A stretch of 64,000 nt of DNA, from positions 620,001 through 684,000 of the forward strand of contig NZ_POSP01000001.1 in assembly GCF_002885975.1 (NCBI RefSeq). Reading direction: 5' to 3'. This document shows, piece by piece, positions 41,587 through 52,500 of the stretch. Numbering within the stretch: position 1 is the first letter of the stretch; each line of letters begins with the position of its first letter. Source of the stretch: Paucibacter aquatile. GTDB taxonomy: Bacteria > Pseudomonadota > Gammaproteobacteria > Burkholderiales > Burkholderiaceae_C. The translations under genes were made by a program, and so were the position numbers. The notes below the pieces were generated by a model. The model did no database searches. It was given only the letters and a program-made list of their open reading frames with translations, and had not been told where the DNA came from.

Positions 41587-42624
41587 ATGAACGAGCTTGA
41601 TCAACTGCTGCAGACGGCCCAAGGCGAATTCGCCGCCGCCGCCACTCCCGCCGACCTCGAGAACGCCAAAGCGCGTTTTCTGGGCAAGTCCGGTCGTGTG
41701 ACCGAGTTGCTCAAGAGCCTGGCCGCTTTGCCGGTCGAGGAAAAGAAGGCCCGCGGTGCCGAGATCAATGTGCTGAAGTCCGGCATCGAGGCCGCGCTGA
41801 CGGCGCGCCGTCAGGCCCTGGCCGATGCGGAACTGGAGTTGCAACTGAAGGCCGAGGCGCTCGATGTGAGCCTGCCCGGCCGTGCCCGCGGCACCGGTGG
41901 CCTGCACCCCATCACTCGCGCCATGGAGCGCATCGAGTCCATCTTCGGCTCCATGGGCTTCGATGTGGCCGATGGCCCCGAGATCGAGAACGACTGGTTC
42001 AACTTCACCGCGCTGAACACGCCGGAGGATCACCCGGCCCGGTCCATGCATGACACCTTCTACATCGAAGGCGGCCATGTGCTGCGCACCCACACCAGTC
42101 CCATGCAGATCCGCTATGCGGTTCAGCATGTCAAGAAGCACAAGGCCCTGATCGACGCCGGCCAGCCCATGCCCGAGATCCGCGTGATCGCGCCGGGCCG
42201 CACCTACCGTGTCGACAGCGATGCCACCCACTCGCCGATGTTCCACCAGGTCGAAGGCCTGTGGGTGGGCGAGAACATCAGCTTCAAGGACCTGAAGTCG
42301 GTCTACCTGAACTTCATCACCTCCTTCTTCGAAACCGATCAGCTGGAGTTGCGTTTCCGCCCCAGCTATTTCCCCTTCACCGAGCCCAGCGCCGAGATCG
42401 ACATCATGTTCGGCTCAGGTCCGCTGAAAGGCCGCTGGCTCGAGGTCTCGGGTTCCGGCCAGGTGCATCCGCAAGTGATCCGCAATATGGGCCTGGACCC
42501 CGAGCGCTACATTGGTTTTGCCTTCGGCTCGGGCATCGACCGCCTGGCCATGTTGCGCTACGGCGTGAATGATCTGCGCCTGTTCTTTGATGGCGATCTG
42601 CGCTTCTTGAGCCAATTCAAGTAA
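41587..42624 (+). CDS. pheS: Phenylalanyl-tRNA synthetase alpha subunit
   Basis: 345 residues. Class II catalytic subunit of the alpha2beta2 enzyme. It has an N-terminal coiled-coil tRNA-binding arm (residues 1-100), then the HPITRAMERIESIFGSMGFDVADGPEIE region, motif 2 RVIAPGRTYRVDSDATHSPMFH, and motif 3 GFAFGSGIDRLAMLRYGV. Normal length. The terminator upstream leaves about 46 bases before the ATG, with no strong ribosome site seen. It is followed by pheT after 60 bp. Confidence 0.98.
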   Translation: MNELDQLLQTAQGEFAAAATPADLENAKARFLGKSGRVTELLKSLAALPVEEKKARGAEINVLKSGIEAALTARRQALADAELELQLKAEALDVSLPGRARGTGGLHPITRAMERIESIFGSMGFDVADGPEIENDWFNFTALNTPEDHPARSMHDTFYIEGGHVLRTHTSPMQIRYAVQHVKKHKALIDAGQPMPEIRVIAPGRTYRVDSDATHSPMFHQVEGLWVGENISFKDLKSVYLNFITSFFETDQLELRFRPSYFPFTEPSAEIDIMFGSGPLKGRWLEVSGSGQVHPQVIRNMGLDPERYIGFAFGSGIDRLAMLRYGVNDLRLFFDGDLRFLSQFK

Positions 42625-42684
42625 GCCCCGCGCGCCGCCATCCACCAGAACACGCTCGAGAGAGCAGAGAAGAAGAGATTTCAC

Positions 42685-45111
42685 ATGCAATTCCCTGAAT
42701 CCTGGCTGCGGTCCTTCTGCAACCCGCCGCTGAATACGCAAGAGCTGGCCGACCTGCTGACCATGTCGGGCCTGGAAGTCGAAGAGCTGCGCCCGGTGGC
42801 GCCGCCTTTCCATGGCATCGTGGTCGCCGAGATCCTGGAGGCCGAGCAGCACCCCAACGCCGACAAGCTGCGCGTCTGCAAGGTCAATGCCGGTGCGGCG
42901 TTCAATAACGGTGAGCTTCTGCAGATCGTGTGTGGCGCGCCCAATGCGCGCGCAGGCATCAAGGTGCCGCTGGCCACGGTGGGCGCTGAGCTGCCGCCGG
43001 GCGAAGACGGCAAGGCCTTCAAGATCGGCGTGGGCAAGCTGCGCGGCGTGGAGAGCTTCGGCATGCTGTGCTCGGCGCGTGAGCTCAAGCTCAGCGAGGA
43101 GCATGGTGGCCTGTTCGAGCTGGCGTTGGACGCGCCCGTCGGCCAGAACATCCGCGAGCATCTGAACCTGGACGACACCTTGTTCACCCTCAAGCTGACG
43201 CCCAATCTGGCGCATTGCCTGAGCGTGTACGGCGTCGCTCGTGAGGTGTCCGCGCTGACTGGCACGCCGCTGCAGGCACCGGCCATCAGCCCGGTGCAGC
43301 CGCAGCACGATGCCAAGCTGCCGGTGCGCATCGAGGCCGCCGATCTCTGCGGCCGCTTCTCCGGTCGCATCGTGCGTGGTGTCAACACGCAGGCCAAGAC
43401 CCCTGCCTGGATGGTGGACCGTCTGGCCCGTTGCGGCCAGCGCAGCGTCGCGCCCCTGGTGGACATCTCCAACTACGTGATGTTCGAGCTGGGCCGCCCC
43501 TCGCACATCTTCGACCTCGACAAGATTGACCGTGAGCTGGTGATCCGCTGGGCCAAGAAGGGCGAGAGCCTCAAGCTGCTCAATGGCAACACCGTCGAGC
43601 TGGACGAGACCGTGGGCGTGGTGGCCGATGCCTCGGCGCCCGAGTCTCTGGCCGGCATCATGGGCGGCGACGCCACTGCCGTGTCGGACGACACCCGCAA
43701 TGTCTACGTCGAAGCCGCCTTCTGGTGGCCCAAGGCCGTGGCCGGCCGTTCGCGCCGCTACAACTTCTCGACCGACGCCGGCCACCGCTTCGAGCGCGGT
43801 GTGGACCCGGCCGACACGGCCCTGCATATCGAGCGCATCACCCAGCTGATTCTCGAGATCTGCGGCGGCGAAGCCGGCCCCCTGGACGACCAGATCAGCG
43901 CCTTGCCCGAGCGCAAGCCGGTGGCTCTGCGTGTCGCTCGCGCCGCCAAGGTGATCGGCATGCCGGTGACGCAGGAAGACTGCGCCCGCGTTTTCAGCCG
44001 TCTGGGCCTGCAGTTCAGCGAGGCGCCGGGCGTGCTGACCGTGACGCCGCCGAGCTGGCGCTTCGATCTGCAGATCGAGGAAGACCTGATCGAAGAAATC
44101 ATCCGCGTGCAGGGCTACCCCAGCCTGCCCAACACCCCGCCGCTGGCGCCGGTGGTGGCCAAGGTGGCCTCGGAATCGCGCCGCGCCATCCATGCGCTGC
44201 GCCATGCCGTGGCAGCTCGGGACTATTTCGAGACCATCAACTTCAGCTTCGTGGAATCCCGCTGGGAGGCCGAGCTGGCCGGCAACAGCCACCCGATCCA
44301 GCTGCTCAACCCCATCGCCGCCCCCCTGGCCGTGATGCGCAGCAGCCTGATCGGCAGTTTGATCCAGGCCCTGCGCCACAACCTGAGCCGCCGTGCCAGC
44401 CGCGTGCGCCTGTTCGAGATCGGCCGTGTGTTCCTGCGCGACGCCTCGGTGCAGGAGAGCGACAGCAGCATCGCCGGCGTGGCCCAGCCCATGCGTCTGG
44501 CGGGTCTCGCATTCGGCCCGGCGGACCAGCCGCAGTGGAGCCAGCGCGATCGCCAGGTCGACTTCTTCGATGTGAAGGGCGACCTAGAAGCCTTGTTCGC
44601 GCCGCGCCAGCTGCAGTTCAAGCCGGCCCAACATCCGGCCCTGCACCCGGGCCGCAGCGCCCGCGTCGAACTGGATGGCCGTGACATCGGCGTGATCGGC
44701 GAGCTGCACCCCAAGTGGCGCCAGGGCTACGAGCTGCCCAGCGCGCCGGTGCTGTTCGAGCTGGACCTGCCGGCCGTGCTGGAGCGCCAGCTGCCGGCGG
44801 CACAGGCGATTCCGCGCCAGCAGTCGGTGCTGCGTGATCTGGCCGTCATCGTCGGCGAACAGGTCAGCCACGATGCGCTGATGCAGACCATTGCAAGCGC
44901 CCACGCCGGCCTGATCCGCTCGGCCCGCTTGTTCGACGTCTTCAAGCCCACGCAGGCCAATGCCGAGCTGAAGGACGGCGAGCGCAGCATGGCCGTGCGC
45001 TTGGAGCTGCTGGACGACGAGGCCACCTTGACCGATGAGCGCATCGAGCAGACGGTGGCGGCCGTGGTGGCAGCCCTGGCTGAACAACTGGGCGCCCGCC
45101 TGCGCGGCTGA
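42685..45111 (+). CDS. pheT: Phenylalanyl-tRNA synthetase beta subunit
   Basis: 808 residues, normal length. The N-terminal EMAP-like tRNA-binding domain (GIVVAEILEAEQHPNADKLR; LQIVCGAPNARAGIKVPLA) is followed by the B3/B4 editing domains with YNFSTDAGHRFERGVD, the B5 domain, catalytic-like core domains, and the C-terminal anticodon-binding fold (RDLAVIVGEQVSHDALMQTI). It forms the heterotetramer with PheS. ihfA follows after 34 bp, as in E. coli. Confidence 0.98.
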   Translation: MQFPESWLRSFCNPPLNTQELADLLTMSGLEVEELRPVAPPFHGIVVAEILEAEQHPNADKLRVCKVNAGAAFNNGELLQIVCGAPNARAGIKVPLATVGAELPPGEDGKAFKIGVGKLRGVESFGMLCSARELKLSEEHGGLFELALDAPVGQNIREHLNLDDTLFTLKLTPNLAHCLSVYGVAREVSALTGTPLQAPAISPVQPQHDAKLPVRIEAADLCGRFSGRIVRGVNTQAKTPAWMVDRLARCGQRSVAPLVDISNYVMFELGRPSHIFDLDKIDRELVIRWAKKGESLKLLNGNTVELDETVGVVADASAPESLAGIMGGDATAVSDDTRNVYVEAAFWWPKAVAGRSRRYNFSTDAGHRFERGVDPADTALHIERITQLILEICGGEAGPLDDQISALPERKPVALRVARAAKVIGMPVTQEDCARVFSRLGLQFSEAPGVLTVTPPSWRFDLQIEEDLIEEIIRVQGYPSLPNTPPLAPVVAKVASESRRAIHALRHAVAARDYFETINFSFVESRWEAELAGNSHPIQLLNPIAAPLAVMRSSLIGSLIQALRHNLSRRASRVRLFEIGRVFLRDASVQESDSSIAGVAQPMRLAGLAFGPADQPQWSQRDRQVDFFDVKGDLEALFAPRQLQFKPAQHPALHPGRSARVELDGRDIGVIGELHPKWRQGYELPSAPVLFELDLPAVLERQLPAAQAIPRQQSVLRDLAVIVGEQVSHDALMQTIASAHAGLIRSARLFDVFKPTQANAELKDGERSMAVRLELLDDEATLTDERIEQTVAAVVAALAEQLGARLRG

Positions 45112-45145
45112 GTGCCGCAACGACTGCAAGCAAGGCAAGACGCTG

Positions 45146-45544
45146 ATGACTGCACACGACACCCGGGACGATGACGCGCTCGACGATCAGGCTCTGATCG
45201 CCGCGGCCCGCGTTCTGCTGCCCACGCTGGAAACCCCGACCTTGACCAAGGCCGAGCTGGCCGAACTGCTGTTCGACAAGCTGGGCTTGAACAAGCGCGA
45301 GTCCAAGGACATGGTCGAGGCCTTTTTCGACATCATCCACAGCACTTTGGTGCGCGGACAGGATGTGAAGCTGTCCGGTTTTGGCAATTTCAACATCCGC
45401 CGCAAGGCGCCGCGCCCGGGCCGCAACCCGCGCACGGGTGAAGCCATCCCCATCAAGGCCCGCGATGTGGTCACTTTCCATGCCAGCCACAAGCTCAAGG
45501 ACGTGGTCCAGGGCGAGGTAGGCGGGGAAGATGACTTCGAGTAG
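45146..45544 (+). CDS. ihfA: Integration host factor alpha subunit, N-terminally extended
   Basis: 132 residues against about 99 in E. coli. The body is standard IHF-alpha: TLTKAELAELLFDKLGLNKRES, VKLSGFGNFNIRRKAPRPGR, NPRTGEAIPIKARDVVTFHA. The first 31 residues form an acidic, Ala/Leu-rich extension (DTRDDDALDDQALIAAAR). Shorter extensions are, as I recall, usual in relatives. IHF bends DNA at specific sites together with IHF-beta. The ATG at 45146 is the first after pheT; no better internal start with a ribosome site is seen. Confidence 0.93.
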   Translation: MTAHDTRDDDALDDQALIAAARVLLPTLETPTLTKAELAELLFDKLGLNKRESKDMVEAFFDIIHSTLVRGQDVKLSGFGNFNIRRKAPRPGRNPRTGEAIPIKARDVVTFHASHKLKDVVQGEVGGEDDFE

Positions 45545-45578
45545 AGTCTGACCTCCCCACCGAAAGCCCTTGATTTGC

Positions 45579-46145
45579 ATGGAAAACGCGCTGCCCGCCA
45601 TCCCTGCCAAACGTTACTTCACCATCGGTGAGGTCAGCGATTTGTGCGGCGTGAAGCCCTATGTGCTGCGCTACTGGGAGCAGGAGTTCATCCAGCTCAA
45701 GCCCATGAAGCGGCGCGGCAACCGGCGCTACTACCAGCACCACGAGGTGCTGCTGATCCGCCGCATCCGCGGCCTGCTCTACGACCAGGGCTTCACCATC
45801 AGCGGTGCTCGTAACCAGCTGATGGAAGGCGGCGCTGCCCGCAGCGACGCTGCGGCTTTGGTGTTCAAGCAGGAAGCCGACGAAGCCCAGCGCCTCGAGG
45901 ACGAAGCCGGCTTCGACGATGGCGACATCGTCGTGCGCGCCACGGCCTTGCCCGGCGGCGCGGGCGCCAGCGCTGGCGTGGCGGCCCTGGCCGCGCAACC
46001 GTCGGCCGCCCGCAGCACCGCGGGTCTGGACGAGTTGGCCGGCATGTCGCTGCGTCTCGGCGGCGTGCTGGGTGGGGTTGAACCGCTGACTCTGGCCCAG
46101 GTCAAAGAAGAATTATTGGCAATTCGCCAAACTCTCTTGCCATGA
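45579..46145 (+). CDS. MerR-family transcriptional regulator
   Basis: 188 residues. The N-terminal winged-helix of MerR type is YFTIGEVSDLCGVKPYVLRYWEQEFIQL with the RRGNRRYYQHHEVLLIRRIR wing. A coiled-coil-like region and an Ala/Gly-rich tail of about 90 residues follow, without Cys metal ligands, so it is not a metal sensor of the MerR/CueR kind. The gene regularly follows ihfA in Burkholderiales; its target is unknown. The ATG at 45579 is preferred over a TTG at 45570. Its last codons contain the -35 box of the tRNA gene. Confidence 0.9.
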   Translation: MENALPAIPAKRYFTIGEVSDLCGVKPYVLRYWEQEFIQLKPMKRRGNRRYYQHHEVLLIRRIRGLLYDQGFTISGARNQLMEGGAARSDAAALVFKQEADEAQRLEDEAGFDDGDIVVRATALPGGAGASAGVAALAAQPSAARSTAGLDELAGMSLRLGGVLGGVEPLTLAQVKEELLAIRQTLLP

Positions 46146-46166
46146 GCATAAAAATGCTCCTATAAT
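46137..46166 (+). promoter_or_regulatory. Promoter of tRNA-Pro
   Basis: TTGCCA (46137-46142), 18-base spacer, consensus TATAAT (46161-46166), 12 bases before the tRNA 5' end. The -35 box overlaps the end of the merR gene. Confidence 0.8.
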
Positions 46167-46177
46167 GCAAAGCTCAG

Positions 46178-46255
<78 letters not shown>

Positions 46256-46269
46256 TTTAAAAAGTGATG

Positions 46270-46302
46270 ACGGGTCAGATGTGAAAACATCTGACCCGTT
46301 TT
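46270..46302 (+). terminator. Intrinsic terminator after tRNA-Pro
   Basis: A perfect 12-bp stem (46270-46281 with 46288-46299; ACGGGTCAGATG arm), loop TGAAAA, then TTTT. It lies 14 bases after the tRNA 3' end. Confidence 0.9.
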
Positions 46303-46590
46303 CCATTGGGCTCGGGCTTCGTGTTCAGCGCGGCTACAGCTCCTACTGGCGCTTGGACTCTGCCATCGGTCTGAGTGCTGAGGGCTTGCGGTTCTTGCGC
46401 AGTCATTTCCACCCCCATCCCCGTCCCCGCATCCTCTCGGGCTCGACTGCTGGTTCTTGTGCCGGCACCGCCAGGCGCTTGTCACGAGCTGTTGCTCAAT
46501 CCCAATCTTGTTCACCGCCGAGGGCCCGGAGGCCCGGAGTAGAGCGGCTAGACTGCCCCTCGCTTTGACGCAGATCGCCTGGGAGGGTGC
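46303..46590. other. Intergenic stretch before the macroglobulin gene
   Basis: About 290 bases with no convincing gene. It should hold the promoter of the following operon: a TAGACT hexamer (46549-46554) could be a -10 box, and a GGGAGG ribosome site stands about 4 bases before the ATG at 46591. The short open frames here have no family likeness. Confidence 0.5.
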
Positions 46591-49500
46591 ATGGGACAAC
46601 AGAAGAACAGGTTCAGCCGCTACTCGGGGCTGGCTCGTGATCCGAGGGCGAGCCGGGCGCCATGGGCGGCTCCATCGCTGTTCGGTTTGCTTCTGCTGAG
46701 CCTCAGCTTGCCGGCGCTGTCCGCGGCCACCGTGAGCGTGTCTCCCAGCGCTGAGGTGGCTGAGTTTCATCAGCTGCGTGTCAGCTTTTCCGAGCCTGTG
46801 GTGCCCGCTGGCGATCCGCGCCTGCCTGCGCCGGTGAGTCTGAGTTGCGGCGGCAAAGCCCTGAAGCTGGACGAGGGTCGATGGAACAACGCGCGCGAGT
46901 GGGTCTGGCGTGCCGGCAGCCCAGGCTCAGTCGTGGGGCCGGAACAAAGCTGCGAGGTGCACGTGCTGGACAGCTTCAAGGCCGTGGGCGGCGCGCTCAG
47001 CGGACCGCAGACCGTCAGCTTTCGCACCGGCCCGGTTCGTTTGCAGCAGGTGCAACCCTGGCCGGGCAGCGAGATCGAGGAAGACCAGCATTTCCTGCTC
47101 CGTTTCAACGGCGCCATCAGCGAAACCCAGCTGCGCCAGCGCGCCTGGTGCGAGGTGGAGGGCCTGGGCGAGCGCATCCCGGTGCAGGCGGTGCAGGGTG
47201 AGGCGCTGGCTGCCGTGCTCAAGTCGCGCGGTCGCAGCCAGGCGGCGGCACGGCTGCCTGGCAGCCATTGGCTGCTGCACTGCCAGCGGCCGCTGCCGCA
47301 GGCCACCAAGATGCGTCTGCTCTGGTCCAACAGCGACGCGGGGCCCCAGGCGGCCGCCAAGCGGCGCGCGGACGAAACCCATGCCTACCAGGTGCGGCGC
47401 CCCTTCACAGCGGAGTTCTCCTGCGAGCGCGAACGTGCCAATGTGCCCTGCATGCCGGTGCGGCCGATGCGGGTGCTCTTCAGTGCGCCGGTGTCGCGTG
47501 AACAGGCTCTGCAGCTGACGCTGAAATCGGCCTCGGGCCAGCTGCTGAAACCGCTCAAGCCCAAGGGTGAGGAGTCGGCCGAGCTGTCGATGCTGGAGTT
47601 TCCCTTTCCGCTGGCCGAGAACGCGGCGTTCAGCCTGCAGATGCCGGCCGGACTCAAGGACATGACCGGCCGGCCTCTGGCCAATGCGGCCAGCTTTCCG
47701 CTGCAAGTGGCCACGGGCGCATCGCCGCCGCTGGCCAAGTTCGCAGCCGCACCGTTTGGTGTGATCGAGCGCGAGCCCGGGGGCAAAGAGCCGGCCCTGC
47801 TGCCCATCACCATGCGCCATGTGCAAAGCGATTGGGGCGGCGGCGGCGCTGCGCAGGCGCCCGGCGAGATTCGCGTCAAGCGATTGAGCAGCCCCGCCGA
47901 GGTGCTGGCCTGGTATGCGCGGGTCAGCCGTTATCACGAGAGCCAGCTCAGCGCGCGTGAGGCCGGCCTGCCCGAGGGGCAGTGGTACGAGACCTTGCAA
48001 GAGACCGATGGCCGCGGCCAGCCCGTGGCGCGCAAACAGATGCGCCACATCGCCAGCCGCGAGCTGGCCTTGCTGGACAAAGACCCGCAGGCGCAAACGC
48101 TCAAGCTGCCGCCGCCTCCGACCCCGCCGCAAGGCGCCGAGCCGCGGCCTTTTGAAGTCATCGGCCTGCCTCTGAATGAGCCGGGCTACCACGTGGTGGA
48201 ACTGCGTTCGCCGCGCCTGGGCCAGGCCTTGCTGGACAAGACCGCGCCCATGTTTGTGCGCACCGGCGTGCTGGTCACCAACCTGGGCGTGCATTTCAAA
48301 TGGTCGCGCGAGAACAGCCTGGTCTGGGTGACCCGCCTGGATCGCGGCCAGCCTGTCGAGGGGGCCGAGGTGGTGGTGCACGATTGTGCCGGCAAGCCAC
48401 TCTGGAGCGGCCGCACCGATGCCCAGGGCCGCGCGCTGGTGCAGCAGGCGCTGCAGCCCCCGGGCTGGGACGACAAGCGTTGCGTGGCCGAGCGGGGCTT
48501 CTTCGTGACGGCTCAGAAAGCCGATGCGGCCGGTGCTGCCCCCGACATGGCCTTTGTCTTCAGCAACTGGAACCGCGGCATCGAGCCCTGGCGATTCAAT
48601 CTGCCGACGATCTATGGCGCCGGCAGCCCCGAGGTGCGCGTTCACACGGTGCTGGACCGCAGCCTGCTGCGCGCCGGCGAGACCGTGTCCATGAAGCATT
48701 TCTTCCGCCTAGAGACCCGCCAGGGTCTGAAGCTGGCGGGGCCCGAGCAACTGCCCACCAAGCTCAAGCTGACCCATCTGGGCAGCGGCAGCGAAGTCGA
48801 GCTGCCGATCAGCTGGCCCAGCCCGCGCAGCGCCAGCTCGCAATGGGTGATACCCGCCGGCGCCAAGCTGGGCAGCTACAGCATCGAGCTGCTGCGCGAA
48901 AGTCGCGGCGCCGGCGACGGCGAAGCCCGCAGCTGGATGGCCGGCAGCTTCCATGTCGAAGAGTTCCGCGTGCCCCTGATCAGCGCCACCTTGAGCGCGC
49001 CCAAGGCGGTGCAGGTGGCGCCCAAGGAGCTGCGCCTGGGGGCACAGCTCAACTACCAGGCCGGCGGCCCCATGGCCCAGGCGCCGCTCAGGTTCAGCGC
49101 CTTGCTGCGCCCGCGCAGCCTGCACTTTGCCGGCTACGAGGAGTTCAGCTTCGAGCCGCCGCGCGGCCTCGGTGAGGCCGAGCGTTTCCAGGACGAAGGC
49201 GAGGGCGAGGAGGGCGCCAGCCCGGCGCGCGACACCCGCCTGGTGCTAGACAAGCAGCCCGCCGTCACCGACCGCCAGGGCGCAGCCGAGGCCGTCATCA
49301 AGAACCTGCCCGCCCTGAGCCGGCCCAGCGAACTGCTGGCCGAGCTCAGCTACAGCGACCCGAACGGCGAGGTGCGCAGCGTCAACCAGACCGTGGCGCT
49401 CTGGCCCTCCAAGCTGGTGCTGGGTCTGCGCACGCGCAGCTGGTCCAACAACCGCGGCAGCCTGGCCTTCAGCGCCCTGGCCCTGGACACGGCCGGCAAG

Positions 49501-52500
49501 CCGGTGGCCGGCCAGCGCCTGGAGGTCAAGGCGCAGCTGCGCCAGACCCTCAGCAGCCGCAAGCGCATGGTGGGCGGCTTCTATGCCTACGACAACCGCA
49601 CCGAGCTCAAGGACCTGGGCACGGTCTGCAGCGGCAGCAGCGATGCCCAGGGCCTGCTGGCCTGCGAGGCCAAGCTCGAGGTCTCGGGCGAGGTGGAGCT
49701 GGTGCTCAGCGCCAAGGACAGCGAAGGCCGGCCCAGCCAGGCGGCAGCCAGCGCCTGGATGAGCCAGGAGGGTGAGCTCTGGTTTGCGCAGGACAACGAC
49801 GACCGCATCGATGTGCTCGCCGAGAAAAAGCGTTATGTGCCGGGCGAGACCGCCCGTTTCCAGGTGCGCATGCCCTTCCGTGAAGCCACGGCCCTGGTGG
49901 CGATCGAGCGCGAGGGCGTGATCGACACCCGCGTCGTCAAGCTGACTGGCCGCGACCCCAGTTTTGAGCTCAAGATCGAGCGCGCCTGGGCGCCCAATGT
50001 CTACGTCAGCGTGCTGGCCCTGCGTGGGCGCATCCAGCATGTGCCCTGGTACTCTTTCTTCAGCTGGGGCTGGCGTGCGCCGCGCGACTGGTGGGCCGCC
50101 TGGCGCGAAAGCCGCAACATGCCCGCGCCCACGGCCATGGTGGACCTGGCCAAACCCTCCTACAAGCTCGGCGTGGCCGCCGTGCAGGTGGGCCTGGCCG
50201 AGCACCAGCTGCAAGTCAAGGTCAGCCCGGAGCGCAGCCAGTACGGTGTGCGCGAGACCGTACGCACCCGTGTGCAGGTGACGCAAGATGGCCGCCCGGT
50301 GCCCGGGGCCGAGCTGGCATTTGCCGCCGTGGACGAAGGCTTGCTGGCCCTGCGCGGCAACAGCAGCTGGGAGCTGCTGCCGGCCATGATCCAGCAGCGC
50401 AGCTGGGGCGTGGACACGGCCACGGCGCAGAGCGAAATCATCGGCCGGCGCCACTACGGCCGCAAGGCGGTGGCGGCCGGCGGCGGCGGGGGCCGCGCGC
50501 CCACCCGTGAGCTTTTCGACACGCTTTTGCTCTGGCGCAGCACGGTCAAGCTCGATGCGCGCGGCGAAGCGCTGATCGAGGTGCCGCTCAACGACTCGCT
50601 GACCAGCTTCCGCCTGGTCGCCGTGGCCGATGCCGGCAGCCACCAGTTCGGCACGGGCCAGGCCACGGTGAGGGTGACGCAGGACCTGCAAGTGCTGTCC
50701 GGCTTGCCGCCGCTGGTGCGCGAGGGCGATGAATTCCAGGCCAATCTGACCCTGCGCAACAGCAGTGCGCGGGTCATGAATCTGCGCGCTGAGCTGCAGG
50801 TGCAGCCGCAGGTGGCGGCCGGTGCGGCCGCGCTGCCCGTGACGACGCTGCCCGCCCAGACCTTGAAGCTGGCCGCCGGTGAGGCCCGAGAGCTGAGCTG
50901 GAGTTTCAAGGTGCCCGAAGGCAGCTCCGGGCTGCAGTGGCAGGCCACGGCCAGCGAGCAGGGCAGCGCCAGTGGCGGCCAGGCCCCGGCGCGTGATCAG
51001 CTGCGGGTGAGCCAACGGGTCTTGCCTGCCGTGCCAGTGCAGGTCTGGCAAGCCAGCCTGAGCCAGCTCGATGGCCGCCTCAGCCTGCCCGTGGCGCCGC
51101 CGGCCGGTGCCTGGCCGGAAACAGGCGCCAAGCGCGGTGGCGTCAACCTGGTGCTGCAGCGCCGCCTGGGCGGCGATCTGCCGGGGCCGCGGCGCTTCTT
51201 CGAGACCTATCCCTACAGCTGCCTGGAGCAGCAAACCTCCAAGGCCCTGGGCCTGCACGATGCGGCGTTGTGGCAGTCGGTGCTGGCGGCCATGCCGTCC
51301 TATCTGGACAGCGACGGCCTGGCGCATTACTTCCCGCCGCGGCCGGATGAAGCCTCGCGTGGCAGCGAGCGCCTGACGGCCTATTTGCTGGCCGCTTCGC
51401 ATGAGGCCGGGCGCGACATCCCGCCGGCCCTGCGCGAGAAGTTGCTGCAAGGCCTGACGGCCTATATCGACGGACGCATCAGCCGCAGCAGCTGGTCACC
51501 GCGCGGCGCCGAGATCGATGCCGATGTGCGCCGCCTGGCGGTGCTGGAGGCCTTGTCGCGCTACGGTCGGGCCACGCCGGCGGGGCTCAGCACCGTCAAT
51601 GCCAAGGCTTTGGCGTCCTGGCCGACAGCCGCCGTGATCGACTGGCTCAATATCCACAAGCGCATGGCGCAGGCGCCGCAGCGTGCCCAGCGCCTGGCCG
51701 AGGCCCAGGCCTTGCTGCGCAGCCGCGTTTTGTATCAGGGCACGGTGCTGCGATTCAGCACCGAGGAGAGCGATGCCTGGTGGTGGCTGATGGACAACGC
51801 CGATGCCAACGCCTCGCGCCTGATGCTGGCCGTGCTGGACGAAGCCGGCTGGGCCGAGGAGCTGCCGCGCCTGCTGCAAGGCAGCCTGGGCCGTCAGACG
51901 CGCGGGGCCTGGAGCAGCACCACGGCCAATCTCTGGGGCGTGCTGGCGCTGGACAAGTTCGCGGCGCGTTTCGAAAGCGTCAAGCCCGGTGGCAAGACCG
52001 AGGCGACGCTGAGCCCGGCGCCGCTGCAAGCGCTGGACTGGTCGCGCCAGCCCGAGGGCGGCAGCCTGCTGCTGCCCTGGAACAGCGGCAATCTGAACGT
52101 GGAGCACAAGGGCGCGGGCAAGCCCTGGCTGACCGTGCAGTCGCTGGCGGCCGTGCCGCTCAAGCAGGCGGCCAGCGCGGGCTACCGCCTGCAACGCACG
52201 GTGCAGGCTGTGGAGCAGAAGGTGGCCGGGCGCTGGAGCCGGGGCGATGTGCTGCGCGTGCGCCTGGAGCTGGAGGCGGGCAGCGATATGGCCTGGGTGG
52301 TGCTGGCCGATCCGCTGCCCGGCGGCGCAGCCGTGCTGGGCGCCGAACGGGTGGCCGAGCTCAGCCGCAATGCCAAGCCGGGTGATGAAGCGCGCGTGCC
52401 GCCCACGTTTGAGGAGCGCAGCCACGAGGCCTGGCGCGCCTATTTCGAGCGCCTGCCGCGCGGCAAGCATGTGCTGGAGTACACCGTGCGCCTGAACAAC

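Noticed and set aside
46281..46568. Plus-strand open frame of 95 codons after the tRNA
   Set aside because: It starts inside the tRNA terminator, has no ribosome site and no recognisable family, and its composition is that of non-coding GC-rich DNA.
49246..51450. 734-codon minus-strand open frame inside the macroglobulin gene
   Set aside because: Antisense shadow; the plus-strand gene is intact from signal peptide to thioester region.
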